DNA of 64,000 nt from assembly GCF_010994275.1 (NCBI RefSeq), contig NZ_WMCD01000001.1:868001-932000 (forward strand), in the 5' to 3' direction. A program made the translations under genes and the position numbers. This document shows positions 1-7,438 of the stretch, piece after piece. Under the pieces are notes generated by a model. That model worked only from the letters and a program-made list of their open reading frames with translations. It was not told the DNA's origin and did no database searches. The stretch is from Cyclobacterium jeungdonense. Lineage in GTDB: Bacteria; Bacteroidota; Bacteroidia; Cytophagales; Cyclobacteriaceae. Position 1 is the first letter of the stretch; every line of letters begins with the position of its first letter.

Positions 1-426
1 AAAGAAGGCAAGTACATTAACAAAAAGTTTGCACATACCTATTACGATGAAATCGGTATTGGCATTGATTTTACCGCCCGGGACCTGCAGCGAAAATGCA
101 AGGAAAAAGGCCTGCCTTGGGAAATTGCCAAGGCCTTTAACGGCTCGGCTCCTGTAGGAGAATTTAGACCGATTGCCAATTTCCCCAATGTAGCCGATAT
201 TAATTTTCACCTGGATGTGAATGGAGAACGCCGGCAAACCGGCAATACTTCCCTGTTGATTTTTCCTTTTGATGTGATTTTGGCTTATGTATCGCAGTTT
301 TTTACGCTTAAAACAGGAGATCTGATTTTTACCGGTACCCCCGCCGGTGTCGGAAAAGTAGCCATTGGGGATCGGTTGGAGGCTTATGTGGAGCAAGAAA
401 AATTACTAGACTTTGAAGTTAAATAA
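1..426 (+). CDS. Fumarylacetoacetate hydrolase family protein, 3' part only
   Basis: The reading frame is open from the window edge and ends at TAA 424-426, giving about 141 C-terminal residues; the start lies outside the window. The FAH fold is recognisable from the segments IGIDFTARDLQ and GDLIFTGTPAGVG, the latter being the family's substrate-loop signature near the C-terminus. Family members are metal-dependent hydrolases, decarboxylases or isomerases acting on beta-diketo acids such as acylpyruvates. The exact substrate cannot be read from this fragment. The following M23 peptidase gene overlaps its last 14 bases, which suggests cotranscription. The metal-ligand glutamates lie upstream of the window and cannot be checked. 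Confidence 0.9.
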   Translation, partial: KEGKYINKKFAHTYYDEIGIGIDFTARDLQRKCKEKGLPWEIAKAFNGSAPVGEFRPIANFPNVADINFHLDVNGERRQTGNTSLLIFPFDVILAYVSQFFTLKTGDLIFTGTPAGVGKVAIGDRLEAYVEQEKLLDFEVK

Positions 427-2281
427 ACCCCTACTTTTTCTTTTACTGTTATTTTCCGGTATTGCCTTGCTTTCGCAAACGGCAAAAAACTACTACCTTT
501 TTCCCATCAAACCCGGCAAACAAAATTTCCTTGCCGGCAACATGAGTGAGATCCGGCCCAATCACTTCCATACCGGTTTGGACATCAAAACCGAAGGCCG
601 TCAGGGCTTGCCGGTGTATGCCGCCGCGGACGGGTACGTGTCGCGCATCAAAATCTCCTCCTTTGGATATGGAAACGTGGTGTACATCAAGCATCCCAAC
701 GGAAGTTCTACCGTGTACGCCCACCTCCGGGAGCTGGAAGAGCCCATTGCCAGTGCCATGCAGGCCAAGATGTACGAGGCCGAACAAAATGATTATGAGT
801 ATTTTCCGGAACCCGGACTTCTTGCCGTCAAGCAGGGAGATGTCATCGCCTATTCCGGAAATACTGGCAGCTCGGGAGGTCCGCATTTGCATTTTGAGAT
901 CCGGGATTCGCTGGACCGGGCCATTGACCCGCTGCATGCGGGCTTTACAGAAATAAAGGACAGCACCTCTCCCATCGTGCGGCGGGTGGCCATCACCCCC
1001 CTGGACGGGGATAGCCGGGTAAACGGGGAGTTTCAGCGACAGGAATTTTCCCTGATTTATAGCAGCGGAGCTTTTCGGGTTCCCCGGACCATTCGCATAT
1101 CCGGGAAGGTAGGGATCGAGATTTGGGCTTACGACCAATTGGATGAAATGTACAATCGAAACGGCTTTCCTATTTTCGAAATTTATGAGGAGGAGCAGCG
1201 ACGGTTCCGTTCCGAGGTCAATGGGGTTGATTTTTTACTGGGGCGACATATTCTGCTTCACACCTACCGCAATCGCTACACCCGCTTGTATAAGTTGCCC
1301 GCCAATAAATTTGAATTTTACGAGCCCGATTCTGCGTACAGCGGGGCCATTTCAGCCTTGCCTGGGGAATCCAAAGACATCAGGGTCCGGCTGGAAGATG
1401 CCTATCAAAACGAAACAGATCTGGTCCTCAACTTTCTGGGAGAAGATGCCCCCAAACTTTTGGGAAGCTACAATGGCACTTCTGGCAGGCAATCCATGGA
1501 TTACGTTGAAAACCAGTTAGTCATCAATACTCCTATCAGTGATCAGGGAAGTCTGGCGAAATTTTACGTACACGGGTACAGCATGGAAATCCCTTATGCC
1601 TATCAGGGCACCAACAAGCGCACCTATCTTTGGGACATGCGCCTTGGAGTTCCGGACTCCGTGGACCTTTGTTCCGAGATGCTTATCCCTGAGGTAAATG
1701 CCATTATTCCCGCTGGAAAAGAAATCCATTATAACGACGGACAGGTAAGTATTTTTTTTGAAAAAGAAACCCTGCTGGATGACCTCTACCTTCGCTTACA
1801 AGCTTTCGAGTACGAAGGCTTTCCCGGAGTCGCCATTAACGACCCCTACACGTATTTATGGCATTCCATGGAAGTAAATGCCCATTTCCCGGGCTTTCAA
1901 GGTAATAAAAACCAGACCCATATGTACCGATTGTATGAGAATGGCTACAAGCGTTTTGAAGGTGGCGCATGGGAGGGTAACCGGATTGGTTTCCATACCC
2001 GGAATTTCGGAAGGTTTGTGCTGGCCACCGATTCCCTCGCTCCTTCTATCCGGCCCATCCGTGTTAGCAGCAGGGGTTTGCGCTTTGTTATTCGGGATGA
2101 TTTGTCCGGTATTCAGGATTTCAATGCCTGGGTCGACGGGGAATGGATCCAAATGCGATATGAACACAAGCAATCCCTGATCTGGTCGGACGAGCCTGAT
2201 GGAAAGGTACTGGAAGGAGTCGTTCTTTTAAAAGTCCGGGACCAGGCAAATAACGAGGCCATTTATAAGGGAAAAATTTAA
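413..2281 (+). CDS. Exported M23 (LytM-type) metallopeptidase family protein
   Basis: The protein has 622 residues if started at the TTG at 413. That start is chosen because it directly yields a signal peptide (K2, K5, then a leucine-rich stretch ending near SQTA about residue 23); no ATG gives one. The LytM/peptidase M23 domain covers roughly residues 35-165 and carries both zinc motifs: HxxxD (H53, D57) in NHFHTGLDIKT, and HxH (H158, H160) in GGPHLHFEIRD. M23 enzymes cut peptide cross-links in peptidoglycan, and degenerate members act as activators; here all ligands are present. About 450 further residues form a beta-rich C-terminal region without a motif I recognise. The gene overlaps the upstream FAH gene by 14 nt. 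The location is probably periplasmic. Confidence 0.88.
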   Translation: MKLNKPLLFLLLLFSGIALLSQTAKNYYLFPIKPGKQNFLAGNMSEIRPNHFHTGLDIKTEGRQGLPVYAAADGYVSRIKISSFGYGNVVYIKHPNGSSTVYAHLRELEEPIASAMQAKMYEAEQNDYEYFPEPGLLAVKQGDVIAYSGNTGSSGGPHLHFEIRDSLDRAIDPLHAGFTEIKDSTSPIVRRVAITPLDGDSRVNGEFQRQEFSLIYSSGAFRVPRTIRISGKVGIEIWAYDQLDEMYNRNGFPIFEIYEEEQRRFRSEVNGVDFLLGRHILLHTYRNRYTRLYKLPANKFEFYEPDSAYSGAISALPGESKDIRVRLEDAYQNETDLVLNFLGEDAPKLLGSYNGTSGRQSMDYVENQLVINTPISDQGSLAKFYVHGYSMEIPYAYQGTNKRTYLWDMRLGVPDSVDLCSEMLIPEVNAIIPAGKEIHYNDGQVSIFFEKETLLDDLYLRLQAFEYEGFPGVAINDPYTYLWHSMEVNAHFPGFQGNKNQTHMYRLYENGYKRFEGGAWEGNRIGFHTRNFGRFVLATDSLAPSIRPIRVSSRGLRFVIRDDLSGIQDFNAWVDGEWIQMRYEHKQSLIWSDEPDGKVLEGVVLLKVRDQANNEAIYKGKI

Positions 2282-2336
2282 TTTATTCCGATATTTGGAA
2301 CTTGCAATCAAATAACCAACCTAAAAATAAGGTATT

Positions 2337-2786
2337 ATGTCATTAGAAGTAGGCCAAAAAGCGCCGGATTTTGAATCCAGAGACCAGGATGGAAACCCCA
2401 TCAGGCTTTCCGATTTTAAAGGCAAAAAAGTGGTATTGTATTTTTATCCTAAAGACAATACTCCGGGATGTACGACCCAGGCCTGTAACCTACGGGACAA
2501 TTACCAAGCGCTTCAAGATGCCGGTTATGTAGTATTGGGTATCAGTTCCGATTCAGTGAAATCGCATAAAAACTTTATTGAAAAGCACGAACTTCCCTTT
2601 CCACTGATTGCCGATGAGGACAAGAGCGTTCATGAAGCGTATGGTACCTGGGTGGAAAAAAACATGTATGGCAGAAAATACATGGGCACCGCCCGAACAA
2701 CTTTTGTGATCGATGAAGAAGGTATCATCAAGGAGGTCATCTCAAAAGTAAAAACCAAGGAACACACCAATCAAATACTTAACTAA
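2337..2786 (+). CDS. bcp: Thioredoxin-dependent thiol peroxidase, BCP/PrxQ type
   Basis: This 149-residue cytosolic protein has the full AhpC/TSA fold. The motif PKDNTPGCTTQAC contains the peroxidatic cysteine C45 and the resolving cysteine C50 five residues later, the typical PrxQ/BCP spacing. It reduces hydrogen peroxide and organic hydroperoxides using thioredoxin. Length and motif match the family closely. It lies 10 bp upstream of the transketolase halves and is probably cotranscribed with them. A weak Bacteroidota-like -7 element (GATATTTG, 2290-2297) lies 40 bp upstream. Confidence 0.95.
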   Translation: MSLEVGQKAPDFESRDQDGNPIRLSDFKGKKVVLYFYPKDNTPGCTTQACNLRDNYQALQDAGYVVLGISSDSVKSHKNFIEKHELPFPLIADEDKSVHEAYGTWVEKNMYGRKYMGTARTTFVIDEEGIIKEVISKVKTKEHTNQILN

Positions 2787-2796
2787 TTCCAAATCA

Positions 2797-3648
2797 ATGG
2801 AAAAACACTCAACCGAACAATTAAACGCTGTATGCTCTCAGGTTAGGAGAGATATTTTACGCATGGTGCACGCCTGCCAATCCGGTCACCCGGGTGCCTC
2901 GCTGGGATGTACCGAATTTTTTGTAGCTCTTTATTTTGATCAAATGAAACACGATTCATCTTTTAATCCGGACGGGAAAGGTGAAGACTTATTTTTTCTG
3001 TCCAATGGACACATCTCGCCGGTATGGTACAGTGTGCTTTCCAGAAGCGGCTATTTTGATACGGAGGAATTAAAAACGTTCCGAAAGATCAATAGCAGGC
3101 TACAGGGTCACCCGGCTACAGAAGAGGGACTTCCCGGAATTCGCGTGGCTTCCGGCTCCCTGGGCCAAGGCTTATCCGTTGCAATTGGTGCGGCCCTGGC
3201 CAAAAAAATCAACGGCGATGACCGGCTGGTCTATGCCCTAATGGGAGATGGTGAGCAGCAAGAAGGACAAATCTGGGAGGCCGCCATGTGTGCTCCTCAC
3301 CACAAGGTAGACAACCTCATCGCATCTATTGATGTCAATGGTCAGCAAATCGACGGACCAACCAAGGAAATTATGAACCTGCTTGACCTGAAAGCCAAGT
3401 GGGAAGCATTTGGCTGGGAAGTGATCGTTACCGAAAATGGAAACGAGATCACTCAGGTCATCAAATCCCTGGAAAAGGCTAAATCCCTGCTGGGAAATGG
3501 AAAACCAGTGCTCAACTTGCTACATACCGATATGGGTTATGGCGTTGACTTTATGGTCGGCACCCACAAATGGCATGGAGTAGCTCCAAATGACGAGCAA
3601 TTAGAAAACGCCCTGGGGCAATTGGAAGAAACACTGGGCGATTATTGA
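2797..3648 (+). CDS. Transketolase, N-terminal (thiamine pyrophosphate-binding) subunit
   Basis: The 283-residue product corresponds to the N-terminal half of transketolase. It shows the TPP/Mg-binding signature starting GDGEQQEGQIWEAA (GDG at 150-152) and closing with N181, and the active-site histidines in GHISPVWY and LQGHPAT. Transketolase moves two-carbon units between sugar phosphates in the pentose phosphate pathway. Here, as in many Bacteroidota and archaea, the enzyme is split into two adjacent genes, and the second half starts 35 bp downstream. Both subunits are expected to form one active complex in the cytosol. Confidence 0.95.
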   Translation: MEKHSTEQLNAVCSQVRRDILRMVHACQSGHPGASLGCTEFFVALYFDQMKHDSSFNPDGKGEDLFFLSNGHISPVWYSVLSRSGYFDTEELKTFRKINSRLQGHPATEEGLPGIRVASGSLGQGLSVAIGAALAKKINGDDRLVYALMGDGEQQEGQIWEAAMCAPHHKVDNLIASIDVNGQQIDGPTKEIMNLLDLKAKWEAFGWEVIVTENGNEITQVIKSLEKAKSLLGNGKPVLNLLHTDMGYGVDFMVGTHKWHGVAPNDEQLENALGQLEETLGDY

Positions 3649-3683
3649 TCCTCCGCGGCTTTGATCTAAAACAAATTTGAATA

Positions 3684-4652
3684 ATGGAAAAAATACTCGA
3701 TACCAAATATACTTACACTGAAAAAAAAGATACCCGTTCCGGTTTTGGAGATGGATTTCTGGAAGTAGGAAAAAAAAATAAAAACGTAGTAGGCTTGTGC
3801 GCCGATCTGATCGGATCACTTAAAATGGGCGCCTTTCAAAAGGAATTTCCGGATCGCTTTTTTCAGGTCGGCATCTCTGAGGCCAACATGATGGGCTTGG
3901 CGGCCGGACTGACTATCGGCGGTAAAATTCCGTATACCGGGACCTTTGCCAACTTTTCCACGGGAAGGGTCTATGACCAAATCCGACAGTCTATTGCCTA
4001 TTCGGAGAAAAACGTAAAAATATGCGCCTCTCATGCCGGTCTTACCCTTGGGGAAGACGGTGCTACGCATCAGATACTGGAAGACGTGGGCATGATGAAG
4101 ATGTTGCCCAACATGACGGTCATCAATCCTTGCGATTATAACCAGACCAAGGCAGCTACCATCGCCATTGCCGACCACGAAGGCCCGGTTTACTTACGCT
4201 TTGGAAGGCCCAAATGGCCAATTTTCACACCTGCGGATCAGCCTTTTGAAATCGGAAAAGCCTGGAAAATGATCGAAGGAACGGACGTAACGATTTTCGC
4301 TACCGGCCACCTGGTTTGGGAAGCCGTAGTGGCAGAAGCCATACTCAGGGAAGAAGGTATTTCCGTAGAACTTATTAATATACACACCATTAAGCCACTG
4401 GATACCGCAGCCGTACTGGCTTCGGTAGCCAAAACAGGCTGTGCAGTCACTGCCGAAGAACACCAGTTCAATGGTGGATTGGGTGACATCATTGCTCAGA
4501 CGTTGGTTCGAAATCAGCCAGTTCCTCAGGAATTTATTGGTGTGGACGATTCCTTTGGCGAATCAGGAAAACCGGAAGAACTGTTGGAAAAATACGGATT
4601 GAATGCCGAAAATATCGTCAAAGCAGCAAAAAAAGCTATTGCGAGAAAATAA
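3684..4652 (+). CDS. Transketolase, C-terminal subunit
   Basis: This 322-residue partner of the preceding gene contains the pyrimidine-binding transketolase domain and the C-terminal transketolase domain. The catalytic glutamate that activates TPP is E66 in VGISEANMMG. The segment SHAGLTLGEDGATHQ carries the conserved substrate and cofactor contacts. It works with the N-terminal subunit in the non-oxidative pentose phosphate pathway. The gene pair ends with a strong intrinsic terminator at 4670-4705. Confidence 0.95.
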   Translation: MEKILDTKYTYTEKKDTRSGFGDGFLEVGKKNKNVVGLCADLIGSLKMGAFQKEFPDRFFQVGISEANMMGLAAGLTIGGKIPYTGTFANFSTGRVYDQIRQSIAYSEKNVKICASHAGLTLGEDGATHQILEDVGMMKMLPNMTVINPCDYNQTKAATIAIADHEGPVYLRFGRPKWPIFTPADQPFEIGKAWKMIEGTDVTIFATGHLVWEAVVAEAILREEGISVELINIHTIKPLDTAAVLASVAKTGCAVTAEEHQFNGGLGDIIAQTLVRNQPVPQEFIGVDDSFGESGKPEELLEKYGLNAENIVKAAKKAIARK

Positions 4653-4669
4653 GCGGTTTACACCTCAGC

Positions 4670-4705
4670 AAAAAAGCGGAAAAATTCATTTTTTTCCGCT
4701 TTTTT
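4670..4705 (+). terminator. Rho-independent terminator after the transketolase genes
   Basis: An inverted repeat AAAAAAGCGGAAAA / TTTTTTCCGCTTTTTT surrounds a short loop and ends in a run of T. It begins 17 bp after the stop of the transketolase C-subunit. Because the A-run and T-run flank the stem symmetrically it could work in both directions. Confidence 0.85.
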
Positions 4706-4775
4706 GGTTTTAAAACCACTAGGTAAATCCCAGAGAATCCGCTATTTTTATTTCAAACCTATCCCTAAACCGATT

Positions 4776-5711
4776 ATGCCTGCTTGTTACGCCATTATTT
4801 CAAAACCGATTATTGTTTTGCTTTGCCTGTTGGCAAGCCCCGGCCTGCTATTGGCCCAACAGCTGGTTTTTGAAGAGAAGGAAGAAGGCTGGCTACTTAC
4901 CGAAGACGGTAAACCCAGGTATTTTTACCAGGCAGCTGAAAAAAGCCTGAATGGGGATTACACCCGCGCCAACTACATACATCCCTTATACAACACCAAC
5001 GGGGAGATCATTACCGAAGATTTTCCGGAGGACCACCCTCATCACAGGGGTATTTTCTGGACCTGGCACCAGCTATGGGTCAATGATCAGCGGGCAGCAG
5101 ATCCTTGGATCTGTGAGGGAATTCGCTGGGAGGTAAAAAACGTAAAAACGAAAATTAATCCCAACGGATCCGCTACGCTACAGGCTAAAGTTATCTGGCG
5201 GGGCACGGGTGCAGTCAAAAAAAACCTACTGGAAGAAACGGTTACCATTTTGTACCAGCGCGTGTCTTCCAACACCTACAAATTATCCTTTGATATTCAA
5301 TTAAAACCCTTAATTAAAGGTATTCGTCTGGGAGGATCAGAAGATCCAAAGGGGTATGGGGGCTTTTCACCTCGCATACGACTAACCGAAAATACGAGCT
5401 TTTACGATGAAAAAGGAGCCGTTATTCCACAGGAATTAGCGATAAAGGCAGGTCCCTGGATCAACGTAACAGAAGGAAATCCACAAGCCCCGGGAGTGGT
5501 GATAATGGGCGAGCCGGACAAGCTCCCCTCCTACCAGGGATGGATTCTTCGAGACAAAAACAGCATGCAAAACATGGCCTTTCCCGGCCAAAATCCGATC
5601 AAACTAGATAAAAAATCCGATCCATTAAGATTTAAAAACCAATTGCTGGTCCACCAGGGACTTAGTAATCAGGAAATCATCGACCAATACCGCATATTCA
5701 GAAACCAATAA
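4776..5711 (+). CDS. Exported PmoA-like (DUF6807) family protein
   Basis: The start ATG at 4776 is preferred over an upstream in-frame TTG that falls inside the preceding terminator. From 4776 the protein has 311 residues and a signal peptide (hydrophobic stretch ending SPGLLLAQQ). The segments DHPHHRGIFWTWH and RLGGSEDPKGYGGFSPRI match the family annotated as methane oxygenase PmoA-like/DUF6807, a beta-sandwich family often found in sugar-degradation loci of Bacteroidota and Planctomycetota. The annotation does not imply methane oxidation. A role in carbohydrate processing is inferred from context in other genomes and from the PVC-heme and DUF1080 genes elsewhere in this window. Confidence 0.8.
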   Translation: MPACYAIISKPIIVLLCLLASPGLLLAQQLVFEEKEEGWLLTEDGKPRYFYQAAEKSLNGDYTRANYIHPLYNTNGEIITEDFPEDHPHHRGIFWTWHQLWVNDQRAADPWICEGIRWEVKNVKTKINPNGSATLQAKVIWRGTGAVKKNLLEETVTILYQRVSSNTYKLSFDIQLKPLIKGIRLGGSEDPKGYGGFSPRIRLTENTSFYDEKGAVIPQELAIKAGPWINVTEGNPQAPGVVIMGEPDKLPSYQGWILRDKNSMQNMAFPGQNPIKLDKKSDPLRFKNQLLVHQGLSNQEIIDQYRIFRNQ

Positions 5712-5856
5712 CAGGCTTCCATTCAGAAATTTAAGGCGCTGAGGCAACTAAATTTACCTTTTTATTGAGCCATGACTATTTCATATTTTCTTGATAACTT
5801 TTAAAATACCGACGCTGTCGAATCCATCAAATTCTATCGGTAATTATTTTGGGCAC

Positions 5857-5886
5857 AAAAAAGGCAACGGTCAGTGACCATTGCCT
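5857..5886 (-). terminator. Intrinsic terminator of the first small PepSY-like gene
   Basis: Read on the minus strand, GGCAATGGTC-ACT-GACCGTTGCC forms a 10-bp stem (one G-U pair) with a 3-nt loop followed by TTTTTT. It lies 39 bp past the stop of the gene at 5925-6257 and has a near-identical partner at 6558-6586. Confidence 0.85.
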
Positions 5887-5924
5887 CATTGTTGGTTTTT
5901 GTTTCAAAAAACAGGTTAGATGTC

Positions 5925-6257
5925 TTATTTCACGGGCTCTTCTGCCTTCTCCTCTTTTACCTCTTTACCCATGGCATCATACTTCTTTGTCAGCTCTTCG
6001 CCTGGGTTGGTGCTTTCAAATTTGATCATGTAATAGACTTCCGCCTCTTCCATCACCTGATGAGCTTCGCTGATGGTTAGGTCTTTTACAGTCTCATCGT
6101 TCTGGATGGTTTCCTTCACTTTTTCAGGAAGGGTTTCCGGATCAATTTTGGTAGTTTCCTGAGTAAAATCGGTAGCTTCATTTGGAAGCGTTTGGGCATT
6201 GATCCCGGTGATAGCAAAAAGACTTACTACGGCAAGGGATAACATTAACTTTTTCAT
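5925..6257 (-). CDS. Small secreted PepSY-like protein, copy A
   Basis: This 110-residue protein has a clear signal peptide (MKKLMLSLAVVS, cleavage probably after INA). The mature part has a helix with LPEKVKETIQND, followed by the pattern 'isea..v....vYyMIKFE...gee...kYDAMGKEv', which resembles one PepSY-like repeat as found in small periplasmic Bacteroidota proteins. The C-terminus is rich in Glu and Lys. The paralogue at 6625-6957 shares an almost identical N-terminal half, while the segment after HQVM has diverged. The function is unknown. PepSY-like domains are usually protein-binding or inhibitor modules. It has its own terminator. Confidence 0.75.
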   Translation of the reverse strand: MKKLMLSLAVVSLFAITGINAQTLPNEATDFTQETTKIDPETLPEKVKETIQNDETVKDLTISEAHQVMEEAEVYYMIKFESTNPGEELTKKYDAMGKEVKEEKAEEPVK

Positions 6258-6624
6258 GTTTACTTTAGTTTATGGTGTTAAATAATAGTTGGTTGAAAAC
6301 AATATTTTTTATATATTATTTTAAATTATACTTATTCAATACTCATGCCAAGTAATTTTAAAATGAATTTATATTACAAAAAGATACTTTAAATCCCTTA
6401 TAGCCCACATTCCTGAAAAACGTAGATTAACTTCATATTCCTCGCGGTGTTTTGCTCTATCCAATTATGTGGATGCTTCGCCTCAGGCTGTTCTTGTGCT
6501 CACCATGATTTCCAGTTTTTTGAAAATTTCAGCTAAGAATTAAGGGTCTATTGCATCAAAAAAGGCAATGGTCTGTGACCATTGCCTTAAGTTGGTTAGT
6601 TGTCTAAAAAACGGGTTAAATACC
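6258..6624. other. Intergenic region between the duplicated small genes
   Basis: This 367-bp gap holds the leader of copy A (identical to that of copy B for about 50 bases) and the terminator of copy B at 6558-6586. No open reading frame with coding character is visible in between. Confidence 0.6.
6558..6586 (-). terminator. Intrinsic terminator of the second small PepSY-like gene
   Basis: On the minus strand a perfect 10-bp stem (GGCAATGGTC / GACCATTGCC, loop of 3) is followed by TTTTTT. It matches the terminator of copy A apart from one base in the stem and the loop. Confidence 0.85.
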
Positions 6625-6957
6625 TTATTTAGCTGGTTCTTCTTTCTTCTCGTCTTCTAATTCTTTACCCATGGCATCATACTTCTTTGTCAACTCTTCA
6701 CCAGGGTTGGTACCAGCAAATTTGATCTTGTAAACGACTTCCCCATCTTTCATCACCTGATGAGCTTCGCTGATGGTCAGGTCTTTTACAGTCTCATCGT
6801 TCTGGATGGTTTCCTTCACTTTTTCAGGAAGGGTTTCCGGATCAATTTTTGTTGTTTCCTGAACCAAATCAGTTCCTTCGTTTTGAAGCGTTTGGGCATT
6901 GATCCCGGTGATAGCCAATAAGCTCACAACGGCAAGGGATAACATTAACTTTTTCAT
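6625..6957 (-). CDS. Small secreted PepSY-like protein, copy B
   Basis: This 110-residue paralogue of the gene at 5925-6257 has the same signal peptide and the same core LPEKVKETIQND and TISEAHQVM segments. Differences cluster after residue 68 (KDGEVVYKIKFAGTN here versus EEAEVYYMIKFESTN in copy A). It retains the Gly that PepSY-like repeats often have at the tip of the hairpin, so copy B may be nearer the ancestral form. Location is periplasmic or secreted. No partner gene is adjacent. Function is unknown. Confidence 0.75.
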   Translation of the reverse strand: MKKLMLSLAVVSLLAITGINAQTLQNEGTDLVQETTKIDPETLPEKVKETIQNDETVKDLTISEAHQVMKDGEVVYKIKFAGTNPGEELTKKYDAMGKELEDEKKEEPAK

Positions 6958-7438
6958 GTTTACTTTAGTTTATGGTGTTAAATAATAGTTGGTTGAAAAC
7001 AATACTATTTTTATATTATTTTCAATTATCCTTGTTCAACTGCCGTGCCAAATAAACTTACAAGGTATAAATACTACAAAAACGGCCTTTATCTCCATTC
7101 TAACCAATGGTAAGAAGAAAAAGAATTCATGTTCTCAAAATTTTTTGAAAGCAGCTTCCAATTCATATTGTGGATAATCAACCCCAACATGTAAATAAAT
7201 TCACCTATTACAGGTATTTTCTATGATCGGTAATATATTTTTTTAAAGGTCATATTAAGGATGTCATTCTTCATCATCGCTGCTTTTTCGGTAGGTATTT
7301 TTCAAAGAATCAAAAGGCTTTGACAGAATTTGGTTGCCAGTTTCAATGTGCCCACCAAGATAAACCAAATGGCCCTTACCGAATTTGGAGCGAAACCCCT
7401 ATATTTGCGCCTCAAGAAAACCGAGGCCTTCCCAATTT
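6958..7438. other. 481-bp intergenic region, divergent promoters
   Basis: This region separates the minus-strand small gene from argS on the plus strand. It holds the AT-rich leader of the small gene (near 6958-7010) and a probable argS -7 element near 7400. Short frames in it have no coding character. Confidence 0.55.
7400..7407 (+). promoter_or_regulatory. Possible -7 promoter element of argS
   Basis: TATATTTG matches the Bacteroidota -7 consensus TAnnTTTG exactly and lies 31 bp before the argS ATG. No convincing -33 TTG is seen at the usual distance, so the call is tentative. Confidence 0.35.

Larger units (their letters stand above)
5857..7010 (-). repeat. Tandem duplication, two copies with a 700-bp period, each holding leader, gene and terminator
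   Basis: The two small genes start exactly 700 bp apart (6257 and 6957). The bases just upstream of both starts are identical for about 50 positions. The first two-thirds of each coding region is nearly identical, and each copy ends with the same stem-loop terminator. The duplication therefore copied a complete transcription unit. The roughly 240 bp between the first unit's leader and the second unit's terminator is not repeated, so the duplicated block is about 460 bp. Confidence 0.85.

Noticed and set aside
449..1138. 229-residue minus-strand frame
   Set aside because: It lies opposite the M23 peptidase gene, whose family motifs are clear; composition is that of a shadow frame.
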